64,000 bases of DNA, from contig NZ_PJAQ01000017.1 in NCBI RefSeq assembly GCF_002836775.1, positions 248,001-312,000 on the forward strand, in the 5' to 3' direction. The notes under the pieces are model-generated. The model was not told the origin of the DNA. It worked only from the letters and a program-made list of their open reading frames with translations, and made no database searches. Numbering within the stretch: the stretch's first letter is position 1; the number at the start of each line of letters is the position of its first letter. Below, one piece after another: positions 18,549 to 27,256 of the stretch. The stretch is from Colwellia sp. 12G3 (lineage in GTDB: Bacteria; Pseudomonadota; Gammaproteobacteria; Enterobacterales; Alteromonadaceae). Made by a program: the position numbers and the translations under genes.

Positions 18549-19396
18549 TGTCACACTCAAATATTCAAGATGCAGGTGCTCGTTATGAAATCTCGTTTGC
18601 AGCATTAAAAGAGAAAAATGAAAAAGCTTTTATCCCTTTTGTCATGATTGGCGATCCTAATGCTGAGCAGTCTTTTGCTGTTATCAAAAGTTTAATTGAT
18701 TCAGGTGCTGATGCCCTTGAATTAGGCATTCCATTTTCTGATCCAAGTGCTGATGGTCTAACCATTCAAAATGCTGCACTTCGCGCTATAGGCGCTGGCA
18801 TTAATACTGATAGCTGTATTGATATATTAAAGCAAGTTCGAGAATACGCTCCACAAATACCTATTGGTTTACTACTTTATGGTAACTTAGTTTTTGCGCG
18901 TGGTATTGATACGTTTTATCGAGATATGAGTGAAGCTGGTGTGGATTCAGTATTAATAGCTGACGTACCTATTAGAGAAAGTGAGCCCTTTCGTGAAGCT
19001 GCATTAAAGTACGGGGTTGCGCCTATTTTTATTGCCCCTCCTAACGCTAGTGATGAAACCTTACGTACGGTATCTTCATATTCTCGAGGTTATACTTATG
19101 TATTAAGTCGTGCAGGCGTAACGGGTGTCGACAGTACTGAAAGTCCCAAAAACACTGTTTCTAGTACTGCCAGTAAATTAATTGAAAATTTATCAAAATA
19201 CCATGCTGCACCTCCTGTATTAGGTTTTGGTATTTCAACTCCACAACAAGTTAAAGATGCCCTTAGCGCAGGAGCACTTGGTGCGATTAGTGGTTCGGCT
19301 GTAGTTAAAATCATTGAAGATAACTTAGCTGACAATAGTAAAATGCTTACTGATTTAACGACTTTTGTTAGTGAGATGAAAGCAGCAACAAGATAG
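18548..19396 (+). CDS. trpA: Tryptophan synthase alpha chain
   Basis: This 282-residue TIM barrel cleaves indole-3-glycerol phosphate and channels indole to TrpB. By alignment with E. coli (E49, D60), the catalytic pair is E58 and D69 in '[14 protein letters not shown]'. '[12 protein letters not shown]' and '[12 protein letters not shown]' also match. It is the last trp gene and is followed by a strong terminator about 50 bases downstream. Confidence 0.96.
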   Translation: MSHSNIQDAGARYEISFAALKEKNEKAFIPFVMIGDPNAEQSFAVIKSLIDSGADALELGIPFSDPSADGLTIQNAALRAIGAGINTDSCIDILKQVREYAPQIPIGLLLYGNLVFARGIDTFYRDMSEAGVDSVLIADVPIRESEPFREAALKYGVAPIFIAPPNASDETLRTVSSYSRGYTYVLSRAGVTGVDSTESPKNTVSSTASKLIENLSKYHAAPPVLGFGISTPQQVKDALSAGALGAISGSAVVKIIEDNLADNSKMLTDLTTFVSEMKAATR

Positions 19397-19444
19397 TAAA
19401 CGTCTTATAGATTTATACTTTCAAACGGTAAAGTAATACACATT

Positions 19445-19476
19445 AAAAAGGAGCAATAATATTGCTCCTTTTTTAT
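19445..19476. terminator. trp operon terminator, probably bidirectional
   Basis: A 13-bp perfect stem (19445-19457 with 19461-19473), a three-base loop and T-runs on both strands sit between trpA and the convergent membrane-protein gene. Confidence 0.88.
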
Positions 19477-19485
19477 TGCTCTTGT

Positions 19486-19842
19486 TTAAACTCTGAGTAT
19501 GCGGGCAGTTAAAAATACGATTATTAGCGTTAAAGCAATAAAAAGCAGTGCTAATAAATGATAAAAACTTCGTTGCACTTTAATTTTCATGTGTGTAAAC
19601 ATACCTTTTGAGCCCTCATCAATACTTGGAATATTATGAAAAAGAGATAACAATATATTAAATAATAGTAACCAAATGATGCCGACAAAACTTAACATAG
19701 CAAAAGGATTATTCAACTGCGTTGATGAAGGTGTTTGCAACAACTGAGTAACAATAATTCCTACGAGGAATACCGCCAAGAGATAAGTCAACTTACGAAA
19801 GGGTTGTAGATTTGTAGAGAGCTTTGCTAATATTTCCAACAT
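19486..19842 (-). CDS. Small integral membrane protein, function unknown
   Basis: I do not recognise the family. From the ATG at 19842 it is 118 residues; an in-frame TTG at 19860 would add six. Three hydrophobic stretches are visible: 'LTYLLAVFLVGIIVTQLL', 'FVGIIWLLLFNILLSLF' and 'LLALLFIALTLIIVFLTA'. The loop between the second and third carries 'MFTHMKIKVQRSFYH' and is basic. It lies between the trp terminator and the Csr-type RNA locus, convergent with trpA. The frame has no frameshift and a plausible purine-rich ribosome site. Confidence 0.6.
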   Translation of the reverse strand: MLEILAKLSTNLQPFRKLTYLLAVFLVGIIVTQLLQTPSSTQLNNPFAMLSFVGIIWLLLFNILLSLFHNIPSIDEGSKGMFTHMKIKVQRSFYHLLALLFIALTLIIVFLTARILRV

Positions 19843-19971
19843 GTACTGTTTTACTCTCAAGTCACTTTATAATTAATAGAGAATATTTTACTATCCCGAT
19901 AAACGATACCAATTAATAGTGGTTTATTTTTAAAGCTTATAATAAACGAAAATAGATTGTAACGTACAAAT

Positions 19972-19997
19972 AAAAAATGCGACTCATTGAGTCGCAT
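19972..19997 (-). terminator. Terminator of CsrB-like RNA copy 1
   Basis: A perfect 9-bp stem (19977-19985 with 19989-19997) is followed on the minus strand by a U-run. An identical stem ends copy 2. Confidence 0.88.
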
Positions 19998-20624
19998 CTC
20001 TATAACTAGCTTATACGGTGCATCCTGCACACATATTTAATCTTCTCATTTCTTCCTTGAACAACTATCCCTAGCATATCCCTTATGAGTCCACTCATAT
20101 CCATTTTGAATAACGATTAGATTACCCATTCAATCATCCATGATTAACGTCTTCCTGACACTATTTCCCTTAAAGTACAGCTTTCAACTAGTCCTTGTTG
20201 CTTATCCTAAAATTAACCTTCCGTAGTTAATATTCCTTCGTAATAGCCTTCCGTAACTACTGTCTTCCTGACCTTGGCTATCCTTACCAAGCCACATCCT
20301 TGTTCATATCATCCATAGTGGCATCCTACCACTAGACTTCGTCCTTAAAGCCTCCCTGTTAAACCCTATTTTAACTAGTACTAAGTATTATTTAAAATTA
20401 AAGCATCCTGCTTTAGGTTTTCCTTTTTAACCTGACACAAGCATCCTTACTTACATCTTCCTTGAAATGCATCCACTGCATCCTATTTACTCAACTTATC
20501 CTTAAGTTATGTTACCATCCTAGGTAAGTCCTTAAGTTACTAGATTCCTTTTTAGTAACTTGCATCTTCCTTAATAGCATTACAAGTAACGCTAAAGCCT
20601 CCTGCTTCTTGTCTTCCTGACAAG
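19972..20624 (-). ncRNA. csrB: CsrB/RsmB-family regulatory RNA, copy 1
   Basis: On the minus strand this stretch is a chain of short hairpins exposing GGA, for example CTTGTC-AGGAA-GACAAG at the inferred 5' end, AAAGC-AGGAT-GCTTT near 20407 and GTGC-AGGAT-GCAC near 20025. I counted about 34 GGA triplets by eye in ~650 bases. There is no ORF. It ends in a rho-independent terminator and has a GacA/UvrY box 166 bases upstream. Such RNAs titrate CsrA/RsmA and so relieve its control of motility, biofilm and carbon metabolism. E. coli csrB adjoins syd, and syd is three genes away here. The -10 is probably TATTAT (20629-20634); the 5' end is inferred. Confidence 0.85.
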
Positions 20625-20789
20625 ATTAATAATACACCTAAATATCGCTTATCGAAGTTTGTTAATAACAAAGATCCACGTGTAAAGCAGGTGTAACAAT
20701 TCGTTATAACAATTAATTGTTATTAATCAGTTGTATACGAATCTAAATTTCACTTTGTCAGCGGGGATTGCCAACATATCTCACAATGA

Positions 20790-20807
20790 TGTAAGACATG
20801 TCTTACG
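20790..20807. promoter_or_regulatory. GacA/UvrY/VarA-type activator box upstream of copy 1
   Basis: TGTAAGACATGTCTTACG fits the GacA-family consensus TGTAAG-N6-CTTACA with one change in the last base. It lies about 166 bases upstream of the inferred start of RNA copy 1, at exactly the same offset as the box of copy 2. Confidence 0.82.
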
Positions 20808-20929
20808 AAGGATAGAGCGCTTTGTCAGTGGTGTTTTTTTATTAAGAAATTAAGATAGGGTAAATAAGATTGAAAGTGTGTAGTGACGAATAGGTTTTTC
20901 TAGACTAATACGGTTTTCGACCCGTAAAT

Positions 20930-20955
20930 AAAAAATGCGACTCATTGAGTCGCAT
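20930..20955 (-). terminator. Terminator of CsrB-like RNA copy 2
   Basis: A 9-bp perfect stem (20935-20943 with 20947-20955) plus a U-run on the minus strand, identical to that of copy 1. Confidence 0.88.
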
Positions 20956-21464
20956 CTCTATATCTAGCTTATACGGTGCATCCTGCACACATATTTAATG
21001 ATCTCATTTCTTCCTTGAAAAACTATCCTTAGCTTATCCCTTATGAGTCCACTCATATCCATTGCGGGTAACGATTAGGCTGCCCTTTCAATCATCCTTA
21101 ATTAGCGTCTTCCTGACTTTAGTTATCCTTACCACTCCACATCCTTGATTATTTCATCCATAGTGGCATCCTACCACTAGACCTCATCCTTAAAGTCTCC
21201 TTTAAACCCTATTATAAATAACACCACGTATTATTTATAATTAAAGCATCCTGCTTTAGGTTTTCCTTTTATCTGATACAAGTATCCTTACTTACATCTT
21301 CCTTGATGTGCATCCCTTGCATCCTATTTACCCAACCCATTCCTTAGGTTCTGTTACCTTCCCGGTAAGTCCTTAAGTCACTAGGTTCCATCTCAGTGAC
21401 TGCATCTTCCTTGATAGCATTACAAGTAATGCTAAAGCCCCCTGCTCCTTGTCTTCCTGACAGG
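20930..21464 (-). ncRNA. csrB2: CsrB/RsmB-family regulatory RNA, copy 2
   Basis: This is a second, clearly homologous copy of the RNA above, offset by 840 bases at its 5' end. I counted about 28 GGA triplets by eye in ~535 bases, most inside short palindromes, including the 5' GTC-AGGAA-GAC hairpin and the AAAGC-AGGAT-GCTTT hairpin near 21247. It is shorter than copy 1 mainly because it lacks a ~113-base segment that copy 1 carries between two GTCTTCCTGAC repeats. It has its own GacA-type box and terminator, so it should be an independent transcription unit. The 5' end is inferred from a TATTAT -10. Confidence 0.85.
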
Positions 21465-21629
21465 ATTAATAATACACCTAAATATCGTCTATCGAAGTTT
21501 GTTAACAAAAAAGATCAGAGTGTAAAAGTAATACAATAATCACTTTGTCATTTTAATTCTTATTAATCAATGTGGTAGGGTTTTCAGTTTCAATTTATCA
21601 GCAGAGATTGCCAATATATCTCACGATGA

Positions 21630-21647
21630 TGTAAGACATGTCTTACA
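21630..21647. promoter_or_regulatory. GacA/UvrY/VarA-type activator box upstream of copy 2
   Basis: TGTAAGACATGTCTTACA is a perfect 18-bp palindrome and an exact match to the GacA-family consensus TGTAAG-N6-CTTACA. It is 166 bases upstream of the inferred start of RNA copy 2 and abuts the terminator of the GNAT gene. Confidence 0.88.
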
Positions 21648-21675
21648 AAAAAAATAGCACTTTGTCAGTGCTATT
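21646..21675 (-). terminator. Terminator of the GNAT gene
   Basis: An 8-bp perfect stem (21653-21660 with 21668-21675), a TTTGTCA loop and a U-run on the minus strand follow the GNAT gene. A degenerate copy of the same hairpin, with the same loop, occurs at 20813-20838 as part of the duplicated RNA unit. Confidence 0.75.
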
Positions 21676-21740
21676 TTTCATTAGGGAATAAAACAAGGGT
21701 AAAACAGGTCTAATATAACCTCAAAACAAAGAAATCAAAT

Positions 21741-22412
21741 TTAATTTTCTTTATCTCGGTAATGAACCATCACTGCACCACAGACATTTCCTACAGTGAC
21801 CTCTTTTACCGTATGATAATCAACATGTTTGAAGAATTCTTTAAATTTTCCTGAAGTGGCATATACCGCAACACCTTCACTATCGGGATGCTCATCAAGA
21901 ACAGTATTAACAGCTGCCATTAAGTAGTGGCCAAAACCATGCTGCTGATGCAGTGGATGTACTGCAATAAATGACAGGAAATGAAATACGTTCAACGGCA
22001 CGGCAGCCAATACCGTTTGTTCTTTTTGCATCATCTGTTTGGTACTAAAATAACCGGCATTTAATAGCATTTTTAGACGCCAATGCCAAAAGCGATCACT
22101 TGCCAATGTTTCATCTGGACTGTTGATGCAAGCAACACCAACCATAGCTTCTCCAAGATACAATCCAATCATGGGTTGTTTGGCTTGCCAAAAAGCATTA
22201 AGCTCTTCCCTGATAGCACCACGAAGACGTTGCTCATAATCTTCTTTATCACTATTAAAAATATCTAAAAAAACAGGATCATCATGATACGCTTGATATA
22301 AAAGTGAGGCGGCTAATTTCAATTCATGAGCACTCAAATAAGTCGCTCGAATATTAACCTCTTGATTTATTTTACTATCAACACTACTTTCTACCGATAC
22401 TGTATCACTCAT
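21741..22412 (-). CDS. GNAT-family N-acetyltransferase
   Basis: This 223-residue protein has the acetyl-CoA-binding motif A 'IAVHPLHQQHGFGHYLM' (the Q-x-x-G-x-G/A loop) and a following 'VAVYATSGKFKEFFKHVDYH' that resembles motif B. The substrate cannot be inferred. The first ~25 residues are probably disordered. The ATG has a good AGGAG ribosome site. It is followed by its own terminator, which lies directly against the GacA box of the Csr-type RNA. Confidence 0.8.
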   Translation of the reverse strand: MSDTVSVESSVDSKINQEVNIRATYLSAHELKLAASLLYQAYHDDPVFLDIFNSDKEDYEQRLRGAIREELNAFWQAKQPMIGLYLGEAMVGVACINSPDETLASDRFWHWRLKMLLNAGYFSTKQMMQKEQTVLAAVPLNVFHFLSFIAVHPLHQQHGFGHYLMAAVNTVLDEHPDSEGVAVYATSGKFKEFFKHVDYHTVKEVTVGNVCGAVMVHYRDKEN

Positions 22413-22533
22413 TATTATCTCCTACTCTGATGGTGGGTTATTTTTTAATCTAACGACCCACCATAGCAGTATAATTTCAAAGAGGTCAAATAGAATAAAT
22501 TTTATAACAAAGAATAGTCATCTAGAATTAGAA

Positions 22534-22560
22534 TAAAAAATGCCCCGCTATGCGAGGCAC
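22534..22560 (-). terminator. Terminator of the DUF3192 lipoprotein gene
   Basis: On the minus strand, TGCCTCGC pairs with GCGGGGCA around an ATA(G) loop and is followed by TTTTTTATT. Confidence 0.75.
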
Positions 22561-22584
22561 TTTATAGTAAATAAAAATTAATAA

Positions 22585-22977
22585 CTAATTAGCTTTAACT
22601 GTTCCCGTTTTTGAATAATCGCCACCATTACCTGTCTCAGCTAACTTACCGTTAATAAATTGTAGGAAAGTGCACTCATCTTTTGTCGTTAAACCATCTT
22701 TATGTTTACGTTGGGTGCGATAATATAAAACGCGTACGGTGTTATCACCATCGGCATAAGTTTCTGAAAAGTCAGAAACCCCTAGTTTCTCTTGCATATC
22801 CATAAAAGAAGCACCTAATTGTACTTGGGCAATTTTCTTGCGGTTTTTATAAGTTCTTTCTTCACTGTCACCAACAAAACCATGGTCTATGCCATCATCA
22901 TTTATTTTAACAACGCAACCAGATAATGTCATAGCTAGTGGAGCAACGATCAGTAAAGCAATGAGTGATTTTTTCAT
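22585..22977 (-). CDS. DUF3192 lipoprotein
   Basis: This 130-residue protein has a lipoprotein signal peptide with lipobox 'LSGC' (C21), so it is likely membrane-anchored. The mature part contains 'AQVQLGASFMDMQEKLG', 'VRVLYYRTQRKHKDGLTTKDECTFLQF' split over family blocks, and 'NGKLAETGNGGDYSKTG', which match the DUF3192 family of marine gammaproteobacteria. Function is unknown; the layout resembles SmpA/BamE-like small lipoproteins that sense or brace the envelope. A paralogue without a lipobox lies at 31205-31630. It has its own terminator. Confidence 0.75.
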   Translation of the reverse strand: MKKSLIALLIVAPLAMTLSGCVVKINDDGIDHGFVGDSEERTYKNRKKIAQVQLGASFMDMQEKLGVSDFSETYADGDNTVRVLYYRTQRKHKDGLTTKDECTFLQFINGKLAETGNGGDYSKTGTVKAN

Positions 22978-23171
22978 GTCTAATATTCCCTAAAGGTACA
23001 ATGTAATAGTTATAATAATTCTTTCTTCACAAAAGCAAAAAACAAGCCAACAAGTTAAGCCATTGAATTATAATAACTTTGAAAAACAAGGTAATGAAAA
23101 ACGAGACATATTTGGCTATATTGGCTAAAATATCGTTAAATAAATTATTTATATTATAATCAGTAAGTAAA

Positions 23172-23543
23172 ATGACAATTATCGATGAAATTTTAATCTG
23201 CGCAAATCAATTAGCCAATGCAGGAACAAAACCAACAGTAGCTTTAGTAAAAGCAAAACTAAGTCAACGTGCTACATTGGCTATGCTAATAACTACGCTG
23301 AAAAGCTGGCAGCATCAACCTGATTTCATTGCACCCATTCACAATAAAACAGAGCAAGAGGTTAATCCCAATCCATCTACACAAAACGCTTCTGCGTTAC
23401 TTGAGTCGTTACTTGAGAATGGCTCGATAAAGAAAATCATTCAACAATCATTAGATCTCGAGTTAACAGAAATGAGGAATGAACTATCTGAAATGAGGTC
23501 GCTCATCAACAATTTAACTGAACAACTAAGTAAAAAAAAATAA
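23172..23543 (+). CDS. Hypothetical protein with KfrA-like N-terminal region and C-terminal coiled coil
   Basis: This 123-residue protein is not firmly recognised. The N-terminal ~50 residues ('EILICANQLANAGTKPTVAL', 'VKAKLSQRATLAMLITTLKS') resemble the DNA-binding start of KfrA/'plasmid replication region' proteins. The C-terminal ~40 residues form an Leu/Glu-rich heptad-like helix ('LDLELTEMRNELSEMRSLIN') that predicts a coiled coil. A low-complexity Asn/Pro linker joins them. It converges on syd with four bases between stops. Confidence 0.5.
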   Translation: MTIIDEILICANQLANAGTKPTVALVKAKLSQRATLAMLITTLKSWQHQPDFIAPIHNKTEQEVNPNPSTQNASALLESLLENGSIKKIIQQSLDLELTEMRNELSEMRSLINNLTEQLSKKK

Positions 23544-23547
23544 GACT

Positions 23548-24150
23548 TTAGACTTTATCACTCACTAAACTCTTTGGCGTTAATTGACTTATAAAATCAA
23601 CTAATGAGTCGCTAAGTTTTTTATGCGGCTTACAACCCACTCGTTCAACCCATACTTCACCACTGCTATTATCGAGAGAAATAATCATATCCTCTTCATC
23701 AGTAACGGCGAAGAAGACAGTTTCAGCTTGCTTTAACTTTTGCTTCATCAAGATATGCCCTATGAGGTTTTCTTGTAGTCGTTCAAAGTCCTCCTTATTC
23801 CAAGCAAAGAGAAGAGATAGCTCACCTTCATCACACATAGCTTCAATGTCACCGCTAAAAATGGTAGTGAAATAGGTTTTAATATCCTGATGTAATTCAA
23901 GATTTAATGCAGACTCGACATTATTAAAAGAGAGCGCCTCTTCTTTGTTATCAGTTAATTTTTCACTTTCCATTGCAACAGGTTGCCAGTAATAGTGACT
24001 GGCATCATGTGGCCCTAATTCACAAGGAGATGACCATTGTTCATCGTGCTCCATTGTTGGCAGGTGGCCGAGTTGCTCAATGTGTTGCTGGCTATAGTCT
24101 TTACTAAAGGTTAAAAGCATTTGCGCTAAAGTTTTATTTGTAGATGTCAT
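23548..24150 (-). CDS. syd: Syd, SecY-interacting protein
   Basis: I start it at the ATG at 24150 (200 residues, MTSTNKTLAQM...), preceded by AGGATC. A longer frame to 24213 would overlap queF and lacks family support. Family blocks are 'LPTMEHDEQWSSPCELG', 'HQDIKTYFTTIFSGDIEAMC' and 'LLFAWNKEDFERLQENLIGH'. Syd binds SecY on the cytoplasmic face and proofreads the translocon. It is divergent from queF, as in E. coli, with starts about 56 bases apart. Confidence 0.9.
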   Translation of the reverse strand: MTSTNKTLAQMLLTFSKDYSQQHIEQLGHLPTMEHDEQWSSPCELGPHDASHYYWQPVAMESEKLTDNKEEALSFNNVESALNLELHQDIKTYFTTIFSGDIEAMCDEGELSLLFAWNKEDFERLQENLIGHILMKQKLKQAETVFFAVTDEEDMIISLDNSSGEVWVERVGCKPHKKLSDSLVDFISQLTPKSLVSDKV

Positions 24151-24205
24151 ATAAAGAAAAGATCCTTTAAAATAGCGATATATTAGCTCACTACCGAAAA
24201 AATTT

Positions 24206-25066
24206 ATGGCCAATTATCAAAATGCGACTGAACTAAGCAAGTTAACACTGGGTAAAAGTACACAATATTGCAGCGAATATACCGCAGATTTACTGCAAGG
24301 AGTACCTAGAAGTTTAAATAGAGATGACTTAGCACTTAATCAAAGTAATTTACCTTTTGTAGGTGAAGATGTCTGGTATGGTTATGAACTATCTTGGCTC
24401 AATCCAAAAGGTAAACCGGTAGTTGCCGTAGCTGAGTTTCGCTTTGCTTGTACCAGTGAAAATATTGTTGAGTCAAAGTCGTTTAAGCTTTATTTAAATA
24501 GCTTCAATCAAACACACTTTAATAGTGTTCAAGACGTTGAGCAGGTATTAGCTAAAGACCTATCAAAAATAGCTGGCTCTGCGGCAAGTGTAAAGTTATT
24601 TGGTGTTGATCACTGTCCTGCCTTAGATATTGCCAAAAACACAGATACATATTTTTGCATTGATGGTGAAGATATCAGCATAGATAACTATCAATATAAC
24701 CCAACGTTACTTGATACAGCAAAAAATAAAGAAGATACCTATCAAGTTGAAGAGTATTTAGTTAGTCATCTATTAAAGTCTAACTGCTTAATAACTAACC
24801 AACCAGATTGGGCAAGTATTTATATTCACTATCGTGGCAGTGCTATAGACCATGCCGCACTTTTGAAGTATTTAATCTCCTTTCGCCAGCATAATGAATT
24901 TCATGAACAATGTGTCGAAAGAATCTACTGCGACTTGCAGCAATTCTGCCAACTAGAAGAATTAACCGTTTTCGCACGCTACACTCGGCGCGGTGGGTTA
25001 GATATAAACCCATTTAGGAGTAGTCATACTGAACAAGCCCCTTTTGCCAGAACATTACGTCAATAA
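24206..25066 (+). CDS. queF: NADPH-dependent 7-cyano-7-deazaguanine reductase
   Basis: This 286-residue bimodular (YqfO/QueF long-type) reductase converts preQ0 to preQ1 in queuosine synthesis. The catalytic Cys is C194 in 'LLKSNCLITNQPDWAS', with the partner Asp at D201. 'ESKSFKLYLNSFNQT' binds substrate, and 'YIHYRG' follows. The C-terminal 'RYTRRGGLDINPFRS' is typical. It diverges from syd, an arrangement conserved in E. coli. Confidence 0.95.
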   Translation: MANYQNATELSKLTLGKSTQYCSEYTADLLQGVPRSLNRDDLALNQSNLPFVGEDVWYGYELSWLNPKGKPVVAVAEFRFACTSENIVESKSFKLYLNSFNQTHFNSVQDVEQVLAKDLSKIAGSAASVKLFGVDHCPALDIAKNTDTYFCIDGEDISIDNYQYNPTLLDTAKNKEDTYQVEEYLVSHLLKSNCLITNQPDWASIYIHYRGSAIDHAALLKYLISFRQHNEFHEQCVERIYCDLQQFCQLEELTVFARYTRRGGLDINPFRSSHTEQAPFARTLRQ

Positions 25067-25092
25067 TCTCCCTTACTTCACACTCTCAGGAT

Positions 25093-25136
25093 AAAAAAAA
25101 GCATTAAAGCGACATAATTACTGTGCTTTAATGCTT
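25093..25136 (-). terminator. Terminator of the M61 protease gene
   Basis: A perfect 10-bp stem (25101-25110 with 25125-25134) is followed on the minus strand by eight U residues, just beyond the stop of the M61 gene. Confidence 0.8.
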
Positions 25137-25149
25137 AAGAAGTATTTAG

Positions 25150-26982
25150 CTATTTCTTTTGTGGAAAGTCGACACCCGTCCATGCTTTAAAAAAGGCCTT
25201 CTGTTCAGGGCTTGCCTTCGTTATAGGAATGATTTTCAGCTCGTTTTGAGCTATTTCAGCAAGTTCAAGTGTAGTTGTTGTTAACTTGTCTCTTCGAAAA
25301 TAAGTAATACTAATAGTTTGATTCGCTTTAAAATCTTTTAAACGATTTACAAGATCCTTTTCGACCATACGCAAGCCATCGATAGCGACAATGGAATCTT
25401 CGATTGTCAACCCTGCATGCCATGCTGGACTGTCCTTCTCTACCGAAGAAACAACTAAACCATGAATTCCTGGCTTAGTTTTAAGACCTGTCCATACCTT
25501 AGATTGCTTGCTCGATTTATCTTTAGTACTTTTTGCATAACTCATCTCTAGACCTGCCTTCGCTAATAAAAGGGCAAAATCAATTTCTTTCGTTCCTTGA
25601 ATATTATCTTGCCACCATACTTGATAGTCGGCACCTGTTACTTGCTTTAATATATTTAAAATATCTACTTCATTATAACTTTTTGGTAGGCGATGTTGCT
25701 GGTAGAGTTGGTTATGAGCATTACGATAACTTTTTACTAACGCGGTTTTTGTAAGAATATCAAAATCAAGTAACCAAGAGGCTAAAAAGCCTTCTGCATA
25801 GATATTAACGCTATGATTATTACCGTAATCACCACCTTCACTTATCCAAGCGTCAAAACTTGCTTGTGCCACGCTTTGACTATTTTTACCAGGTTTATGA
25901 GCGTGTGCCGTAATGCGTTCAGCCAATGTGGTGAAAAGTTCATCAGTGGTCATTAAATTACCACGCAATAGCAGTTGGTATTGCAAATAACTAGTTGAGC
26001 CTTCTACCAACCATAACAAGTTAGAATAATTTTCTTGTTGATAATCATAAGGCACGATACCTTGCGGACGATATTGCTTTACATTCCATGTATGAACGAA
26101 CTCATGAGCAGCTACAGCAATAAAACCAAGATAATCTTTACGGGTGGAAAACTTGAAACGCGAACGTTGAATGATGGTTGAATTAACATGTTCTGTTGCA
26201 CCGCGAGCACCACTCGTTGCATGCACCATAAAAACATAACGTTTAAAAGGGTATCCCTGCCATATATGCTTACTCTGCTTTACTAATACTTGTAAATCTT
26301 CAACCATTTTCGCACTATCGTAATTACCTTCACCCCAAATGACCAACTCATACTGTCGACTATCAACACTAAACTCATGATGCTCATTAATACCCGTTTC
26401 AATAGGTGAATCAACTAATTGATCATAATTAGTGGCTATAAATTGATGGTCATTAGTCCCCGTTTCAAGTCCTGAAAAACTGCGCCATAATTTAGGTACA
26501 AAAAGCTGTACCGTATGGACTGAATTTCGACTTGCCTCACTGTACATAACAACGGCAGAACTATCCAAAAAAGCATGACTGTCATCTATATGGCGAGTTC
26601 TTTTTGCCAATTGATTAGCATAGACTTGGTAACTTAAATGAACCTTTTTATTTTCGGTGCCACTAACTTGCCATGTATGCTTGCTGATTTTACGCCAATT
26701 CAGCACATTACCTTGACTATCTTTGGCAATGAAATCACGAATTCCATTCGCTAAGTTTAATGTTTCGTATCGCCCAGTGCGCCAAGTAGGTAAATTAAAG
26801 TTAACCTGTTCTGTATTTACTTTATCAAATTTAAGTTCTACATTGGCGAGGTGATGCTCTGGTTGCGCTATACTAATGTTAACTTTTACAGTCGCATGAG
26901 CTGACATTAGTAGTGAAAAAAATAAAGATATTGCGATTATGAATTTAAGATTATAATTAGACACTCGAAGTAGTTCTCTCAA
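25150..26982 (-). CDS. M61-family glycyl aminopeptidase with PDZ domain
   Basis: This 610-residue exported protein has a signal peptide (~1-30, ending 'LLMSAHA'), a beta-rich N-domain, and a zinc site with H293, E294 and H297 in 'AAHEFVHTWNVKQYRP' plus E327 in 'LLWLVEGSTSYLQY'. A PDZ domain follows at ~505-590 ('DSPAWHAGLTIEDSIVAIDG'). M61 enzymes are broad aminopeptidases preferring N-terminal Gly/Ala; here it should act in the periplasm. The next gene upstream is divergent, and a terminator lies downstream. Confidence 0.9.
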   Translation of the reverse strand: MRELLRVSNYNLKFIIAISLFFSLLMSAHATVKVNISIAQPEHHLANVELKFDKVNTEQVNFNLPTWRTGRYETLNLANGIRDFIAKDSQGNVLNWRKISKHTWQVSGTENKKVHLSYQVYANQLAKRTRHIDDSHAFLDSSAVVMYSEASRNSVHTVQLFVPKLWRSFSGLETGTNDHQFIATNYDQLVDSPIETGINEHHEFSVDSRQYELVIWGEGNYDSAKMVEDLQVLVKQSKHIWQGYPFKRYVFMVHATSGARGATEHVNSTIIQRSRFKFSTRKDYLGFIAVAAHEFVHTWNVKQYRPQGIVPYDYQQENYSNLLWLVEGSTSYLQYQLLLRGNLMTTDELFTTLAERITAHAHKPGKNSQSVAQASFDAWISEGGDYGNNHSVNIYAEGFLASWLLDFDILTKTALVKSYRNAHNQLYQQHRLPKSYNEVDILNILKQVTGADYQVWWQDNIQGTKEIDFALLLAKAGLEMSYAKSTKDKSSKQSKVWTGLKTKPGIHGLVVSSVEKDSPAWHAGLTIEDSIVAIDGLRMVEKDLVNRLKDFKANQTISITYFRRDKLTTTTLELAEIAQNELKIIPITKASPEQKAFFKAWTGVDFPQKK

Positions 26983-27256
26983 TTATGGGTAGAAATATGG
27001 ATATGCTAAGATTGAGCTATTTTAACAAATAATAAATACCCAATACTATGAAAAGTTAACATAGAGCAATGAAAGTTAAATATTTTTATCTTTATACTGA
27101 TAAATAACGTTTTTATGTTATAAACTGTCTTATACTTATGCCAAAGTAAATATGTAAACTGGTTATCTACCTAGTTAGCAAGATATTAAAAAGTTACTCA
27201 ATTATTTACTGAGTAACGCACTAAGCATACATCTCCATAAAGGATTAATTGGTTTT

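Noticed and set aside
19972..21500. Regular TCC/GGA-rich repeats suggesting a CRISPR or minisatellite
   Set aside because: There are no identical evenly spaced repeats with unique spacers. The motifs sit in short palindromes, end in terminators and have GacA boxes, which fits Csr sponge RNAs instead.
24151..24213. Longer N-terminus for syd
   Set aside because: It would overlap the divergent queF start, and the extension matches nothing in the family; the ATG at 24150 has a good ribosome site.
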